37,281 nucleotides of DNA from Escherichia albertii NBRC 107761 = DSM 17582 (GTDB taxonomy: Bacteria > Pseudomonadota > Gammaproteobacteria > Enterobacterales > Enterobacteriaceae): positions 1 through 37,281 of the forward strand of contig NZ_BBMY01000034.1 of the NCBI RefSeq assembly GCF_000759775.1. Direction: 5' to 3'. Below the pieces are notes generated by a model. It did no database searches and was not told the DNA's origin. It saw only the letters and a program-made list of their open reading frames with translations. Position numbers and translations under genes: made by a program. This document shows, in pieces, positions 9,327-18,936 of the stretch; the first letter of the stretch is position 1; each line of letters starts with the position of its first letter.

Positions 9327-11264
9327 TCAGTAACGACGCCCCCATTCTGTGGCGCTCATCAAGGTTGGCTTTTCGCCCATGAAATAGCGATAGTACGCGT
9401 CATAAGCCAGCACGTTCTTCACATAACCGCGCGTTTCGGAGAATGGAATGCTCTCGACAAACGCCACCGCGTCGATACGCCCCGCGCTGTTGCCAAGCCA
9501 GGTGCGTACCCGCCCTGGGCCGGCATTATAGGCTGCCGAGGAGAAAATGCGGTTATTGCCAAACTGCTGATAAACATATTGCAGGTAGCTGGTGCCGATG
9601 TTGATGTTAGTTTCTGGATCTAACAATTGCCCAGGGCTGCTGTAACCAGGAATAGAAAACATCTTCACCGTATGGGTCGCCGTACCAGGCATAATCTGCA
9701 TCAGCCCGCTGGCCCCGACCGGTGACTTCACTTTCGGATTCCAGGCGCTCTCCTGACGAGCAATCGCCATCGCATAGCTTTGCGGGATCTCTTTACCGCT
9801 GGTGTAGCGTTTGAAAAGATCGTTGTAGGCCAGCGGGAATCGCTCCTCCAGATGATCCCAAAGTTTTCCGGCGATCGTCGCCTGAACGCTGAGATCCCAC
9901 CAGTGATTGTTGAAAGCATACCGTGCCAGTTGCGCCTGCTCGGCTTTCGACCTGCTCTTCACCAGATTAGCCCACTCGCTACGCGCGGTATTATCGAGAT
10001 TCCAGTACATCAGCTCGCGCACGCGCGCCATCTCCGGCCCCTGAATCAGAGCACTGTCGACATTCTGCGACGCTTTATCAATCTTCAGTTGATACTCTTC
10101 ACCAAGGCGCTGAGCAGCAACCATCGGGTAGAAACCACGCTGCTGCATCAACTGATGTAAAATCTCTTTCGCTTCAGTGTCACGCCCACGTTCCAGCAAT
10201 AAATCCGCCTGCCAGTAACGCCATTCATCTTTCTCTTTCGCTTCCATCGGCAAGCGTGCCAGCCAGGTATTCAGGCCCCGACGATCGCCAGTACCCAGCG
10301 CCATCCGTACGCGGCGTTCAATCAACGACGTGGATTGCGAGCGCATAATGGCGTCATCGCGCCATTTTGCTTGTTCGTCAGTGACATCGTTGCCCATCAA
10401 ACGCCAGGCAACGATATCGCGCAGTTCCTGAATCTGATCTTCATTAAGCTGCTGCGCCTGAGCAAGCGAAGGGATCATCAGCCGTGCGTTTTCTGCATCC
10501 TGGCGCGCGACGCTGGCAAAGGCTACTGCCGCCATCTGACGGGTAAAATCGGTCGCTCCAGTTGTACGCGCAAAGGTCAGCACCGTATTAGGGTTGTTCG
10601 CCAGTGAAATGATTGCCGAAGCGATAGTCTGGTAATCGGCTGGCATCTGCCCTGCCAGCACGGTCACCAGACCTGTGTTACCCGCTTTCATCGCCAGGCG
10701 GATACGCTCTAAATACGCCAGCGGATCTTGTTTGCCTGACGCGCGCCAGACGCTAAATAATTTGTCACAAGCATTAGGCTGGCTCTTGCCGGTTAGCCAC
10801 AGCTCTTTCGCCCCTTGCCAGGCTTCTTCACTCTGCCCGGTGTTCCATTTTGCATAGTAGTAATTACATTGCGCTTCGGTAGTCGCAGGCTTTTCCGGGC
10901 TAAACGCTAACAAGCCACGCCAGTCTTCGCGTCTCGCCAGTTCATTGACGAAACGTGATTGCAGCGTGCGAGCCGGAGGAAGCGTAGGGTTGGCACGAAC
11001 AAAGTTAGTGACCGTGATCGCCGGTTGATTCATTAAATCATCAGTAATCTGGCGATATTCCAGATAGGGGTAAAGCGGATAATCCTTCAGGGATGGCATA
11101 ATTTGTTCGACCACATCCATTTGTCGATTATCCCAGGCCTGCTTAATTTGCGCGTAGCGGCTACGCTGCTCATCCAGTGAGTCGGCTCGCGCCACGCTGC
11201 TGACCGTCAGCAGACAGACACCGGCAGCCAACAGCCGCCAGGTAACTTGTTTGGCTTTTTCCAC
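9327..11264 (-). CDS. slt: soluble lytic murein transglycosylase Slt70
   Basis: A 645-residue precursor with a signal peptide (about 1-27, ending SSVARA). A long alpha-helical superhelix (about 30-420) forms the ring, and the C-terminal lysozyme-like SLT domain (about 470-620) carries the catalytic Glu in AIARQESAWNP (about residue 505) plus GASGLMQIMPGTA and AAYNAGPGRV. It cleaves peptidoglycan glycan strands in the periplasm to 1,6-anhydromuropeptides. The start is GTG at 11264 with an AGAGGAT Shine-Dalgarno. It diverges from ettA over 206 bp. TrpR is encoded next on the same strand. Confidence 0.97.
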   Translation of the reverse strand: MEKAKQVTWRLLAAGVCLLTVSSVARADSLDEQRSRYAQIKQAWDNRQMDVVEQIMPSLKDYPLYPYLEYRQITDDLMNQPAITVTNFVRANPTLPPARTLQSRFVNELARREDWRGLLAFSPEKPATTEAQCNYYYAKWNTGQSEEAWQGAKELWLTGKSQPNACDKLFSVWRASGKQDPLAYLERIRLAMKAGNTGLVTVLAGQMPADYQTIASAIISLANNPNTVLTFARTTGATDFTRQMAAVAFASVARQDAENARLMIPSLAQAQQLNEDQIQELRDIVAWRLMGNDVTDEQAKWRDDAIMRSQSTSLIERRVRMALGTGDRRGLNTWLARLPMEAKEKDEWRYWQADLLLERGRDTEAKEILHQLMQQRGFYPMVAAQRLGEEYQLKIDKASQNVDSALIQGPEMARVRELMYWNLDNTARSEWANLVKSRSKAEQAQLARYAFNNHWWDLSVQATIAGKLWDHLEERFPLAYNDLFKRYTSGKEIPQSYAMAIARQESAWNPKVKSPVGASGLMQIMPGTATHTVKMFSIPGYSSPGQLLDPETNINIGTSYLQYVYQQFGNNRIFSSAAYNAGPGRVRTWLGNSAGRIDAVAFVESIPFSETRGYVKNVLAYDAYYRYFMGEKPTLMSATEWGRRY

Positions 11265-11470
11265 AAGCGCATCCTCTAAGTGTCAATACATCAATGCAGC
11301 ATCATGCCGCGTAATAGATTTATGCTAACCAGTCATTGCCGTTTGCGCCACGTTACGGACACTTTTTTACTTTTACGGGGTGATCGACTGGCTGGGATTA
11401 GACAGGGAAACAGGCTACACTTCGCCTTTGAAAACTCATTATCACGATAAACATAGAGGCGAAGTCCAAC

Positions 11471-13138
11471 GTGGCTCAATTCGTTTATACCATGCATCGT
11501 GTCGGCAAAGTTGTTCCGCCGAAACGTCATATTTTGAAAAACATCTCTCTGAGTTTCTTCCCTGGGGCAAAAATCGGCGTCCTGGGTCTGAACGGCGCGG
11601 GTAAATCTACCCTGCTGCGCATTATGGCGGGCATTGATAAAGACATCGAAGGCGAAGCTCGCCCGCAGCCAGATATTAAGATTGGTTATTTGCCGCAGGA
11701 ACCGCAACTGAACCCGGAACACACGGTGCGTGAATCCGTGGAAGAAGCGCTTTCTGAAGTGGTTAATGCGCTGAAACGTCTGGACGAAGTGTATGCGCTG
11801 TATGCCGATCCAGATGCTGATTTTGACAAACTGGCTGCTGAGCAGGGCCGTCTGGAAGAAATCATTCAGGCTCACGACGGTCATAACCTGAACGTGCAAC
11901 TGGAGCGCGCGGCGGATGCGCTGCGTCTGCCGGACTGGGAGGCAAAAATCGCTAACCTCTCCGGTGGTGAGCGTCGTCGCGTGGCGTTGTGCCGCCTGCT
12001 GTTAGAAAAACCAGACATGCTGCTGCTCGACGAACCGACCAACCACCTGGATGCGGAATCCGTGGCATGGCTGGAGCGCTTCCTGCACGACTTCGAAGGC
12101 ACCGTGGTGGCGATTACCCACGACCGTTACTTCCTCGATAACGTCGCTGGCTGGATCCTCGAACTTGACCGTGGTGAAGGTATTCCATGGGAAGGCAACT
12201 ACTCCTCCTGGCTGGAGCAGAAAGATCAGCGTCTGGCGCAAGAAGCTTCACAAGAAGCAGCGCGTCGTAAATCGATTGAGAAAGAGCTGGAATGGGTGCG
12301 TCAGGGCACAAAAGGCCGTCAGTCGAAAGGCAAAGCGCGTCTGGCACGCTTTGAAGAGCTGAACAGCACCGAATATCAGAAACGTAACGAAACCAACGAA
12401 CTGTTTATTCCACCTGGACCGCGTCTGGGCGATAAAGTGCTGGAAGTCAGCAACCTGCGTAAATCCTACGGCGATCGCCTGCTGATTGATGACCTGAGCT
12501 TCTCGATCCCGAAAGGGGCAATCGTTGGGATCATCGGTCCGAACGGCGCGGGTAAATCGACACTGTTCCGTATGATCTCCGGTCAGGAACAGCCGGACAG
12601 CGGCACCATCACTTTGGGTGAAACGGTGAAACTGGCGTCGGTTGATCAGTTCCGTGACTCAATGGATAACAGCAAAACCGTTTGGGAAGAAGTTTCCGGC
12701 GGGCTGGATATCATGAAGATCGGCAACACTGAGATGCCAAGCCGCGCCTACGTTGGCCGCTTTAACTTTAAAGGGGTTGATCAGGGTAAACGCGTTGGCG
12801 AACTCTCCGGCGGTGAGCGCGGTCGTCTGCATCTGGCGAAGCTGCTGCAGGTTGGCGGCAACATGCTGCTGCTCGACGAACCGACCAACGACCTGGATAT
12901 CGAAACCCTGCGCGCGCTGGAAAACGCCCTGCTGGAGTTCCCGGGCTGTGCGATGGTTATCTCGCACGACCGTTGGTTCCTCGACCGTATCGCCACGCAC
13001 ATTCTGGATTACCAGGATGAAGGTAAAGTTGAGTTCTTCGAAGGTAACTTTACCGAGTACGAAGAGTACAAGAAACGCACGCTGGGCGCAGACGCGCTGG
13101 AGCCGAAGCGTATCAAGTACAAGCGTATTGCGAAGTAA
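11471..13138 (+). CDS. ettA: energy-dependent translational throttle protein EttA (ABC-F)
   Basis: A 555-residue ABC-F protein without membrane segments. Two ATPase domains: Walker A GLNGAGKST (about 39-47) and GPNGAGKST (about 357-365), signatures LSGGERRRVAL and LSGGERGRLHL, Walker B MLLLDEPTNHLD and MLLLDEPTNDLD. Between the signature and Walker A of domain 1 is the arm (about 95-140); the linker (about 245-300) is basic and helical (PtIM). EttA binds the ribosomal E site and gates the first elongation step according to ADP/ATP ratio. The GTG start at 11471 follows GAGGCGAAG. The former name is yjjK. Confidence 0.97.
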   Translation: MAQFVYTMHRVGKVVPPKRHILKNISLSFFPGAKIGVLGLNGAGKSTLLRIMAGIDKDIEGEARPQPDIKIGYLPQEPQLNPEHTVRESVEEALSEVVNALKRLDEVYALYADPDADFDKLAAEQGRLEEIIQAHDGHNLNVQLERAADALRLPDWEAKIANLSGGERRRVALCRLLLEKPDMLLLDEPTNHLDAESVAWLERFLHDFEGTVVAITHDRYFLDNVAGWILELDRGEGIPWEGNYSSWLEQKDQRLAQEASQEAARRKSIEKELEWVRQGTKGRQSKGKARLARFEELNSTEYQKRNETNELFIPPGPRLGDKVLEVSNLRKSYGDRLLIDDLSFSIPKGAIVGIIGPNGAGKSTLFRMISGQEQPDSGTITLGETVKLASVDQFRDSMDNSKTVWEEVSGGLDIMKIGNTEMPSRAYVGRFNFKGVDQGKRVGELSGGERGRLHLAKLLQVGGNMLLLDEPTNDLDIETLRALENALLEFPGCAMVISHDRWFLDRIATHILDYQDEGKVEFFEGNFTEYEEYKKRTLGADALEPKRIKYKRIAK

Positions 13139-13147
13139 TGCGTAAAA

Positions 13148-13489
<342 letters not shown>

Positions 13490-14722
13490 TTATCTCTGCT
13501 CCCCCATCATCTCCCGCACCAGCTCCACGCAGCGCAGGAAACGGCTGTCGTAATCGTCCTCTTCAACCCGCACGAATTCGATATTGTTCTCTTCCAGCAT
13601 CTCCACCAGCAAATTCTGGAACTCTTTACGATCCACCGAACTACCGAGGCTGCGTAAACCATCCGCCACCCACGGCGTGTTATTCTCCAGCAGGATCACC
13701 AGATCAAAACGATATTCATCGATCAGCGCCTGTACGAACGGATGTTCACGCCCTTCGTACTTTTTGCAGAACGCCTGGGTAGTGACAAAATCGGTGTCGA
13801 TAAACGCCACTTTATTAGCGTATTTCACTGCAAAATCAATATATTGCGCATGTCCCAGCGCGATTTTATCGTAGTCGGAATACTGCAGCGCAATCTCATC
13901 GCCGCCGAGGTGCGAAAAAACATAATCGCGACCATATTCCCACGCACTGGTAGTGTTGAAAATATTGGCAAGTTTGTTTACCAGGGTGGATTTACCGCTA
14001 GATTCACCACCGAGGATCGCCACAGTACGCACAAAAAACGGCTTCACTTCGGTAGGAATATATTCCCAGTAGCGGAACGGGTTTTCGCGGATCTGCGCAC
14101 CGCTGATATTCATAAAAGTGCGTTTCGGATCGACCAGCACCGTCTTGATCCCCAGATGTTCCATATACTGCGGCGCGTCGGCTTCTTCCGAGGTGTAGAT
14201 CAAGTCCGGCTGGATCCCCTTCTCGACCATAAACTTTTTGATGCCGTTGCTCCACACATCCCAGCCGTGCGGATACGGCTCCATGCCCTCTTCGTTGAAA
14301 GCATGAATACGGATATTTTTCTGATACTTAAAGGTTTGCAATAACCAACGCAGACGATCCGGCACCGTTGGCTGCTGCGACATAGCGCTGTCCTCAAACA
14401 ACGCGCGGTCACGGGTATCATCAAAGCCCATAATGATATGCAGCTCGTCAACCTGGCTACAGGCGCGCTGGATTAGATAGATATGTCCAGTATGCAGCGG
14501 GTAAAACTTACCGAATACAACGCCGATCGTTTTCTTCTGGCGGGGAAACTCCAGCCCCAAAAAACGGTGTAACGCCTCCAGCTTTTGCGCACTGGGGCTT
14601 TTAATTTTGGCATTCAGTAACTGGCTTAAATACCCTTTGGTCATACCGCTGGCATCGGCTACCTGCTGTAGCGTGCAGCCCTGTTGCTTGATGGCAGTTT
14701 TCAGGTAATCAAATGACGACAT
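13490..14722 (-). CDS. nadR: NadR: NAD repressor, NMN adenylyltransferase and ribosylnicotinamide kinase
   Basis: A 410-residue three-part protein. An N-terminal Cro-like helix-turn-helix (about 5-55, CTLQQVADASGMTKGYLSQLL) binds nad operators. The central NMN adenylyltransferase-like domain (about 63-225) has GKFYPLHTGH. The C-terminal kinase domain (about 230-400) has the P-loop GGESSGKST. It represses NAD synthesis genes and phosphorylates nicotinamide riboside taken up by PnuC. The ATG at 14722 was chosen over an upstream start at 14743 because a GGGAG Shine-Dalgarno precedes it. It starts 20 bp after the radA stop, in the order serB-radA-nadR. Confidence 0.97.
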   Translation of the reverse strand: MSSFDYLKTAIKQQGCTLQQVADASGMTKGYLSQLLNAKIKSPSAQKLEALHRFLGLEFPRQKKTIGVVFGKFYPLHTGHIYLIQRACSQVDELHIIMGFDDTRDRALFEDSAMSQQPTVPDRLRWLLQTFKYQKNIRIHAFNEEGMEPYPHGWDVWSNGIKKFMVEKGIQPDLIYTSEEADAPQYMEHLGIKTVLVDPKRTFMNISGAQIRENPFRYWEYIPTEVKPFFVRTVAILGGESSGKSTLVNKLANIFNTTSAWEYGRDYVFSHLGGDEIALQYSDYDKIALGHAQYIDFAVKYANKVAFIDTDFVTTQAFCKKYEGREHPFVQALIDEYRFDLVILLENNTPWVADGLRSLGSSVDRKEFQNLLVEMLEENNIEFVRVEEDDYDSRFLRCVELVREMMGEQR

Positions 14723-14742
14723 ATCTCCCTCCGTATCTCTCA

Positions 14743-16125
14743 TTATAAGTCGTCAAACACGCTGAGCGCGTCGGAGAGTTTTTTAACGCCAAAAATCTGC
14801 ATCCCTTCCGGCGCTTTTTTCGGTACGTTGGCTGCCGGAACAATCGCCCGGCGAAAACCGTGTTTCGCCGCTTCAGAGATTCGTTCCTGACCGCTGGGCA
14901 CCGGACGGATCTCACCTGCCAGCCCCACTTCACCAAACACCACCAGATCCTGCGGCAGCGGCCTGTCGCGCAGGCTGGAAACCATCGCCAGCAGTAATGC
15001 TAAGTCGGCACTGGTTTCGGTCACCTTCACACCGCCGACCACGTTTACAAACACATCCTGATCGGCCATTTGCAGACCACCGTGACGGTGCAGCACCGCC
15101 AGCAGGATCGCCAGTCGGTTTTGCTCCAGCCCAACCGCCACGCGGCGTGGATTCGCCATCATCGAGTGATCGACCAGCGCCTGGATCTCAACCAGCAGCG
15201 GGCGCGTTCCTTCCCACACAACCATAACCGAACTGCCGGAGGTCACTTCATCGCCACGGCTTAAGAAGATGGCGGAAGGGTTGCTGACTTCGCGCAGCCC
15301 CTGTTCAGTCATCGCGAAAACGCCCAGCTCATTCACCGCACCGAAGCGGTTTTTATGGCTGCGTAAGGTGCGAAAACGGGAGTCGGCATCGCCATCCAGA
15401 AGCACCGAACAGTCGATACAGTGTTCCAGCACTTTAGGGCCAGCCAGCGAGCCATCTTTAGTGACGTGACCCACCATGACAATCGCCACACCGCGCGTTT
15501 TGGCGAAGCGCGTCAGGTAAGCCGCCGTTTCACGCACCTGCGCCACGCTGCCTGGCGAAGACTGCACATCAGCCATGTGCATCACCTGGATAGAGTCGAT
15601 CACCATCAGCTTCGGTTGCTCTTCTTCGGCAATCAGGCAGATCTGTTCGATGCTGGTTTCCGACAGCATATTCAGGTTATCAGTCGGCAGGCCGAGACGG
15701 TGAGCACGCATCGCCACCTGTTGCAGCGACTCTTCGCCGGTGACATACAGCGTTTTCATCTGCTGCGCCAGTTTGCACAATGTTTGCAGCAACAGCGTGG
15801 ATTTCCCGGCACCGGGGTTACCGCCAATCAGAATGGCGCTTCCCGGCACAACGCCGCCGCCTAACACGCGGTCAAATTCTTTAAATCCGGTGGAAAAACG
15901 CGGCAGCTCTTCAAGGCTGATATCGGAGAGTTTCTGGACTTTCGCCACCCCGGTGCTACCGGCATAGCCACTCAGACGCTCGTTACGCGCCACCGTTGGC
16001 GACGCGGCAAGACGTACCTCGGTGATGGTATTCCAGGCATGGCAGGCGCTGCACTGTCCCTGCCAGCGCGGATAATCTGCCCCACATTCATTACAAACAA
16101 AGGCGCGTTTTGGAGCTTTTGCCAC
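14743..16125 (-). CDS. radA: DNA repair protein RadA
   Basis: A 460-residue RecA-like protein. It has an N-terminal C4 zinc finger (CNECGADYPRWQGQCSAC, about 11-28), an ATPase core with P-loop GGNPGAGKST (about 95-104), Walker B LMVIDSI and the family KNRFG motif (about 258). A C-terminal Lon-protease-like domain (about 290-460) follows. RadA stimulates branch migration of recombination intermediates. The start is GTG at 16125, with GAGGT five bases upstream; a longer reading with 16 extra residues lacks such support. It lies 48 bp after serB. Confidence 0.96.
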   Translation of the reverse strand: MAKAPKRAFVCNECGADYPRWQGQCSACHAWNTITEVRLAASPTVARNERLSGYAGSTGVAKVQKLSDISLEELPRFSTGFKEFDRVLGGGVVPGSAILIGGNPGAGKSTLLLQTLCKLAQQMKTLYVTGEESLQQVAMRAHRLGLPTDNLNMLSETSIEQICLIAEEEQPKLMVIDSIQVMHMADVQSSPGSVAQVRETAAYLTRFAKTRGVAIVMVGHVTKDGSLAGPKVLEHCIDCSVLLDGDADSRFRTLRSHKNRFGAVNELGVFAMTEQGLREVSNPSAIFLSRGDEVTSGSSVMVVWEGTRPLLVEIQALVDHSMMANPRRVAVGLEQNRLAILLAVLHRHGGLQMADQDVFVNVVGGVKVTETSADLALLLAMVSSLRDRPLPQDLVVFGEVGLAGEIRPVPSGQERISEAAKHGFRRAIVPAANVPKKAPEGMQIFGVKKLSDALSVFDDL

Positions 16126-16173
16126 GGTGTACCTCGTTAATGCTGTGCCGCCCGCAGAATGACGGGCGTACAA

Positions 16174-17142
16174 TTACTTCTGATTCAGACTGCCAGAGAG
16201 GATGCAGAATACGCCCATCAGGTCGGCGTGACGGATGGTCACTTCCGTCTTTTCATTCACTTTTGGCTTGGCATGGTAGGCAATTCCCAGCCCCGCTGCT
16301 TTGATCATCGGCAGGTCGTTGGCGCCATCGCCAATCGCCACTGTCTGCGCCAACGGGATTTCATACTCCTGCGCCAGGCGAGTCAGTGTTTTCGCTTTGT
16401 ACTGTGCATCTACAATGTCGCCGATCACATTGCCGGTAAATTTACCGTCCATGATCTCCAGTTCATTGGCTACCACGGCGGTTAATCGCAGCTTGTCGCG
16501 CAGATATTCAGCAAAGAAGGTAAACCCGCCGGAGGCAATCGCCACTTTCCAGCCCAGCGTTTCCAGCTTGAGTACCAATTGCGTTAATCCTGGCATCAGC
16601 GGCAGATTTTCACGCACCTGTAGCAAAATGTTCGCGTCAGCGCCTTTCAGCGTCGCCACGCGACTGCGCAGACTGGCGGTAAAATCGAGTTCCCCGCGCA
16701 TCGCCCGTTCGGTCACTTCCGCCACCATCTCGCCCGTTCCGGCCAGCCTGGCAATTTCATCAATACATTCAATCTGGATGGCGGTGGAGTCCATATCCAT
16801 CACCAACAGCCCCGGCGTACGCAAATGTGGAATTTTCCCCAACGGCGCGACATCCAGTTGCGCTTCATGGGCCAGACGCGTTGCTCGCGCGGTGAGTGAA
16901 CCTGCCAGACGAATCACCTGATAATCTTCCACACACCAGGCGGCGACAATCACCATCGCCGCGCCAAGTTTGCTCTGGTACTGGGTCAGACGTTGTTTAT
17001 CCAGCCCTCGACCATACAGCAGCCAGCCGCTACGACCTGCGTGGTAATCCAGTGGCATGACTTCATCACCACTTAATGAAAGAGGCAGACCTGGCCATAA
17101 AGAGACATCTTCAGGCAGATCGCACCAGGTAATGTTAGGCAT
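16174..17142 (-). CDS. serB: phosphoserine phosphatase SerB
   Basis: A 322-residue HAD-superfamily enzyme that performs the last step of L-serine synthesis. Motif I is VMDMDSTAIQ (about residues 115-124), with the nucleophile and general acid Asp pair. Motif II is VAIASGGFT; motifs III/IV are KAKTLTRLAQEY and AIGDGANDLPMI. The N-terminal 100 residues form a regulatory-like domain. The ATG at 17142 is preceded by AGGAG; an upstream in-frame start 29 codons earlier would overlap the ytjB promoter region. It is first in serB-radA-nadR and divergent from ytjB across 105 bp. Confidence 0.97.
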   Translation of the reverse strand: MPNITWCDLPEDVSLWPGLPLSLSGDEVMPLDYHAGRSGWLLYGRGLDKQRLTQYQSKLGAAMVIVAAWCVEDYQVIRLAGSLTARATRLAHEAQLDVAPLGKIPHLRTPGLLVMDMDSTAIQIECIDEIARLAGTGEMVAEVTERAMRGELDFTASLRSRVATLKGADANILLQVRENLPLMPGLTQLVLKLETLGWKVAIASGGFTFFAEYLRDKLRLTAVVANELEIMDGKFTGNVIGDIVDAQYKAKTLTRLAQEYEIPLAQTVAIGDGANDLPMIKAAGLGIAYHAKPKVNEKTEVTIRHADLMGVFCILSGSLNQK

Positions 17143-17247
17143 TAAGGCTCCTGTAAAATCGTTCGAAGCAGGGAAAATAACGCATGAGGCTACCTTGTAT
17201 CCATTGCTTCTGGCAACATTAAGTCTCAAATTTTCAAAGGGTGGAAC

Positions 17248-17892
17248 ATGGCTCGCACAAAACTAAAATTCCGGCTGCATCGGGCAGTGATTGTCCTGTT
17301 CTGTCTTGCCTTGCTGGTCGCCCTGATGCAAGGTGCGTCCTGGTTTAGTCAAAACCACCAACGGCAGCGCAATCCACAGCTGGAAGAACTGGCTCGCACT
17401 CTGGCGCGTCAGGTGACGCTGAACGTTGCACCACTGATGCGAACCGACTCGCCAGATGAAAAACGCATTCAGACCATACTCAACCAGTTAACACATGAAA
17501 GCCGCATTCTCGACGCGGGCGTATACGATGAACAAGGCGATCTTATCGCTCGCGCAGGAGAAAGCGTAGAAGTACGCGACCGACTGGCGCTCAACGGGAA
17601 AAAAGCCGGCAGCTATTTTAATCAGCAAATTGTCGAACCTATCGAGGGGAAAAATGGCCCGCTCGGCTATCTGCGTCTGACGCTGGACACCCATACGCTC
17701 GCCACCGAAGCCAAACAGGTCGATAACACCACCAATATTTTACGCCTGATGTTGCTGCTCGCACTGGCGATCGGCGTGGTGCTGACTCGCACGCTATTGC
17801 AGGGTAAACGCACCCGCTGGCAGCAATCGCCCTTCCTTTTAACCGCCAACAACTCGGTACCGGAAGAGGAAGAAAACGAGCCAAAAGAGTGA
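17248..17892 (+). CDS. ytjB: membrane protein YtjB (Smp)
   Basis: A 214-residue protein with a basic N terminus, a transmembrane helix at about 13-31, a periplasmic region (about 35-160) and a second helix at about 163-182. The cytoplasmic tail is acidic (PEEEENEPKE). This resembles a sensor domain without a kinase: a PDC/Smp-family protein. In E. coli it is called Smp or YtjB and has no firmly known function; its name comes from proximity to serB. It is 27 bp before lplA and probably cotranscribed. The ATG at 17248 follows a GGGTGG sequence. Confidence 0.88.
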   Translation: MARTKLKFRLHRAVIVLFCLALLVALMQGASWFSQNHQRQRNPQLEELARTLARQVTLNVAPLMRTDSPDEKRIQTILNQLTHESRILDAGVYDEQGDLIARAGESVEVRDRLALNGKKAGSYFNQQIVEPIEGKNGPLGYLRLTLDTHTLATEAKQVDNTTNILRLMLLLALAIGVVLTRTLLQGKRTRWQQSPFLLTANNSVPEEEENEPKE

Positions 17893-17919
17893 CCCATTAC
17901 TACAAGAAAGGAAATCGTT

Positions 17920-18936
17920 ATGACCACATTACGCCTGCTTATCTCTGACTCTTACGACCCGTGGTTTAATCTGGCGGTAGAAGAGTGTATTTTTCGCCAG
18001 ATGCCCGCCACGCAGCGCGTACTGTTTCTCTGGCGCAATGCCGACACGGTAGTGATTGGTCGCGCGCAGAACCCGTGGAAAGAGTGCAATACCCGGCGGA
18101 TGGAAGAAGATAACGTCCGCCTGGCGCGACGCAGTAGCGGCGGCGGCGCGGTGTTCCACGACCTCGGTAATACCTGCTTTACCTTTATGGCTGGCAAGCC
18201 GGAGTACGATAAAACCATCTCCACGGCGATTGTACTCAACGCGCTGAATACGCTTGGCGTCACCGCAGAAGCTTCCGGGCGCAACGACCTGGTGGTGAAA
18301 ACAGCCGAAGGCGATCGCAAAGTCTCTGGCTCAGCCTATCGCGAAACCAAAGATCGCGGCTTCCACCACGGCACCTTGCTACTCAATGCCGATCTCAGCC
18401 GCCTGGCAAACTATCTCAACCCGGATAAAAAGAAACTGGCAGCGAAAGGCATTACTTCGGTACGTTCTCGCGTGACCAATCTGACTGAATTGCAGCCTGG
18501 GATCACCCATGGACAGGTTTGCGAGGCGATTCGTGAAGCCTTTTTCGCCCATTATGGCGAGCGTGTAGAAGCGGAAATTATCTCCCCGGACAAAACGCCA
18601 GACTTGCCAAATTTCGCTGAAACCTTTGCCCGTCAGAGTAGCTGGGAGTGGAACTTCGGTCAGGCTCCGGCGTTTTCACATCTGCTGGATGAACGCTTTA
18701 GCTGGGGCGGCGTGGAGCTACACTTCGACGTTGAAAAAGGCCATATTACCCGCGCCCAGGTGTTTACCGACAGCCTCAACCCCACGCCGCTGGAAGCCCT
18801 GGCTGAGCAACTGCAAGGTTGCCTGTACCGCGCGGATATGCTGCAACAAGAGTGTGAAGCTCTGTTGATTGATTTTCCGGGACAGGAAAAAGAGCTACGG
18901 GAATTGTCGGCGTGGTTAGCGGGGGCGGTGCGATAG
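17920..18936 (+). CDS. lplA: lipoate-protein ligase A
   Basis: A 338-residue enzyme that activates free lipoate with ATP and transfers it to the lipoyl domains of PDH, OGDH and GcvH. The N-terminal catalytic domain (about 1-250) contains [29 protein letters not shown] (the RRxxGGGxVxHD signature, about 69-83) and [32 protein letters not shown] with the catalytic Lys. A small C-terminal accessory domain follows. It has a GAAAGGAAA Shine-Dalgarno and ytjB lies directly upstream. The stop codon is immediately adjacent to the stop of convergent yjjJ (18936/18937). Confidence 0.97.
   Translation: MTTLRLLISDSYDPWFNLAVEECIFRQMPATQRVLFLWRNADTVVIGRAQNPWKECNTRRMEEDNVRLARRSSGGGAVFHDLGNTCFTFMAGKPEYDKTISTAIVLNALNTLGVTAEASGRNDLVVKTAEGDRKVSGSAYRETKDRGFHHGTLLLNADLSRLANYLNPDKKKLAAKGITSVRSRVTNLTELQPGITHGQVCEAIREAFFAHYGERVEAEIISPDKTPDLPNFAETFARQSSWEWNFGQAPAFSHLLDERFSWGGVELHFDVEKGHITRAQVFTDSLNPTPLEALAEQLQGCLYRADMLQQECEALLIDFPGQEKELRELSAWLAGAVR

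Noticed and set aside
12002-13002. Minus-strand frames within ettA
   Set aside because: Shadow frames caused by the strongly biased ettA codons. The duplicated appearance comes from the two similar ABC domains.
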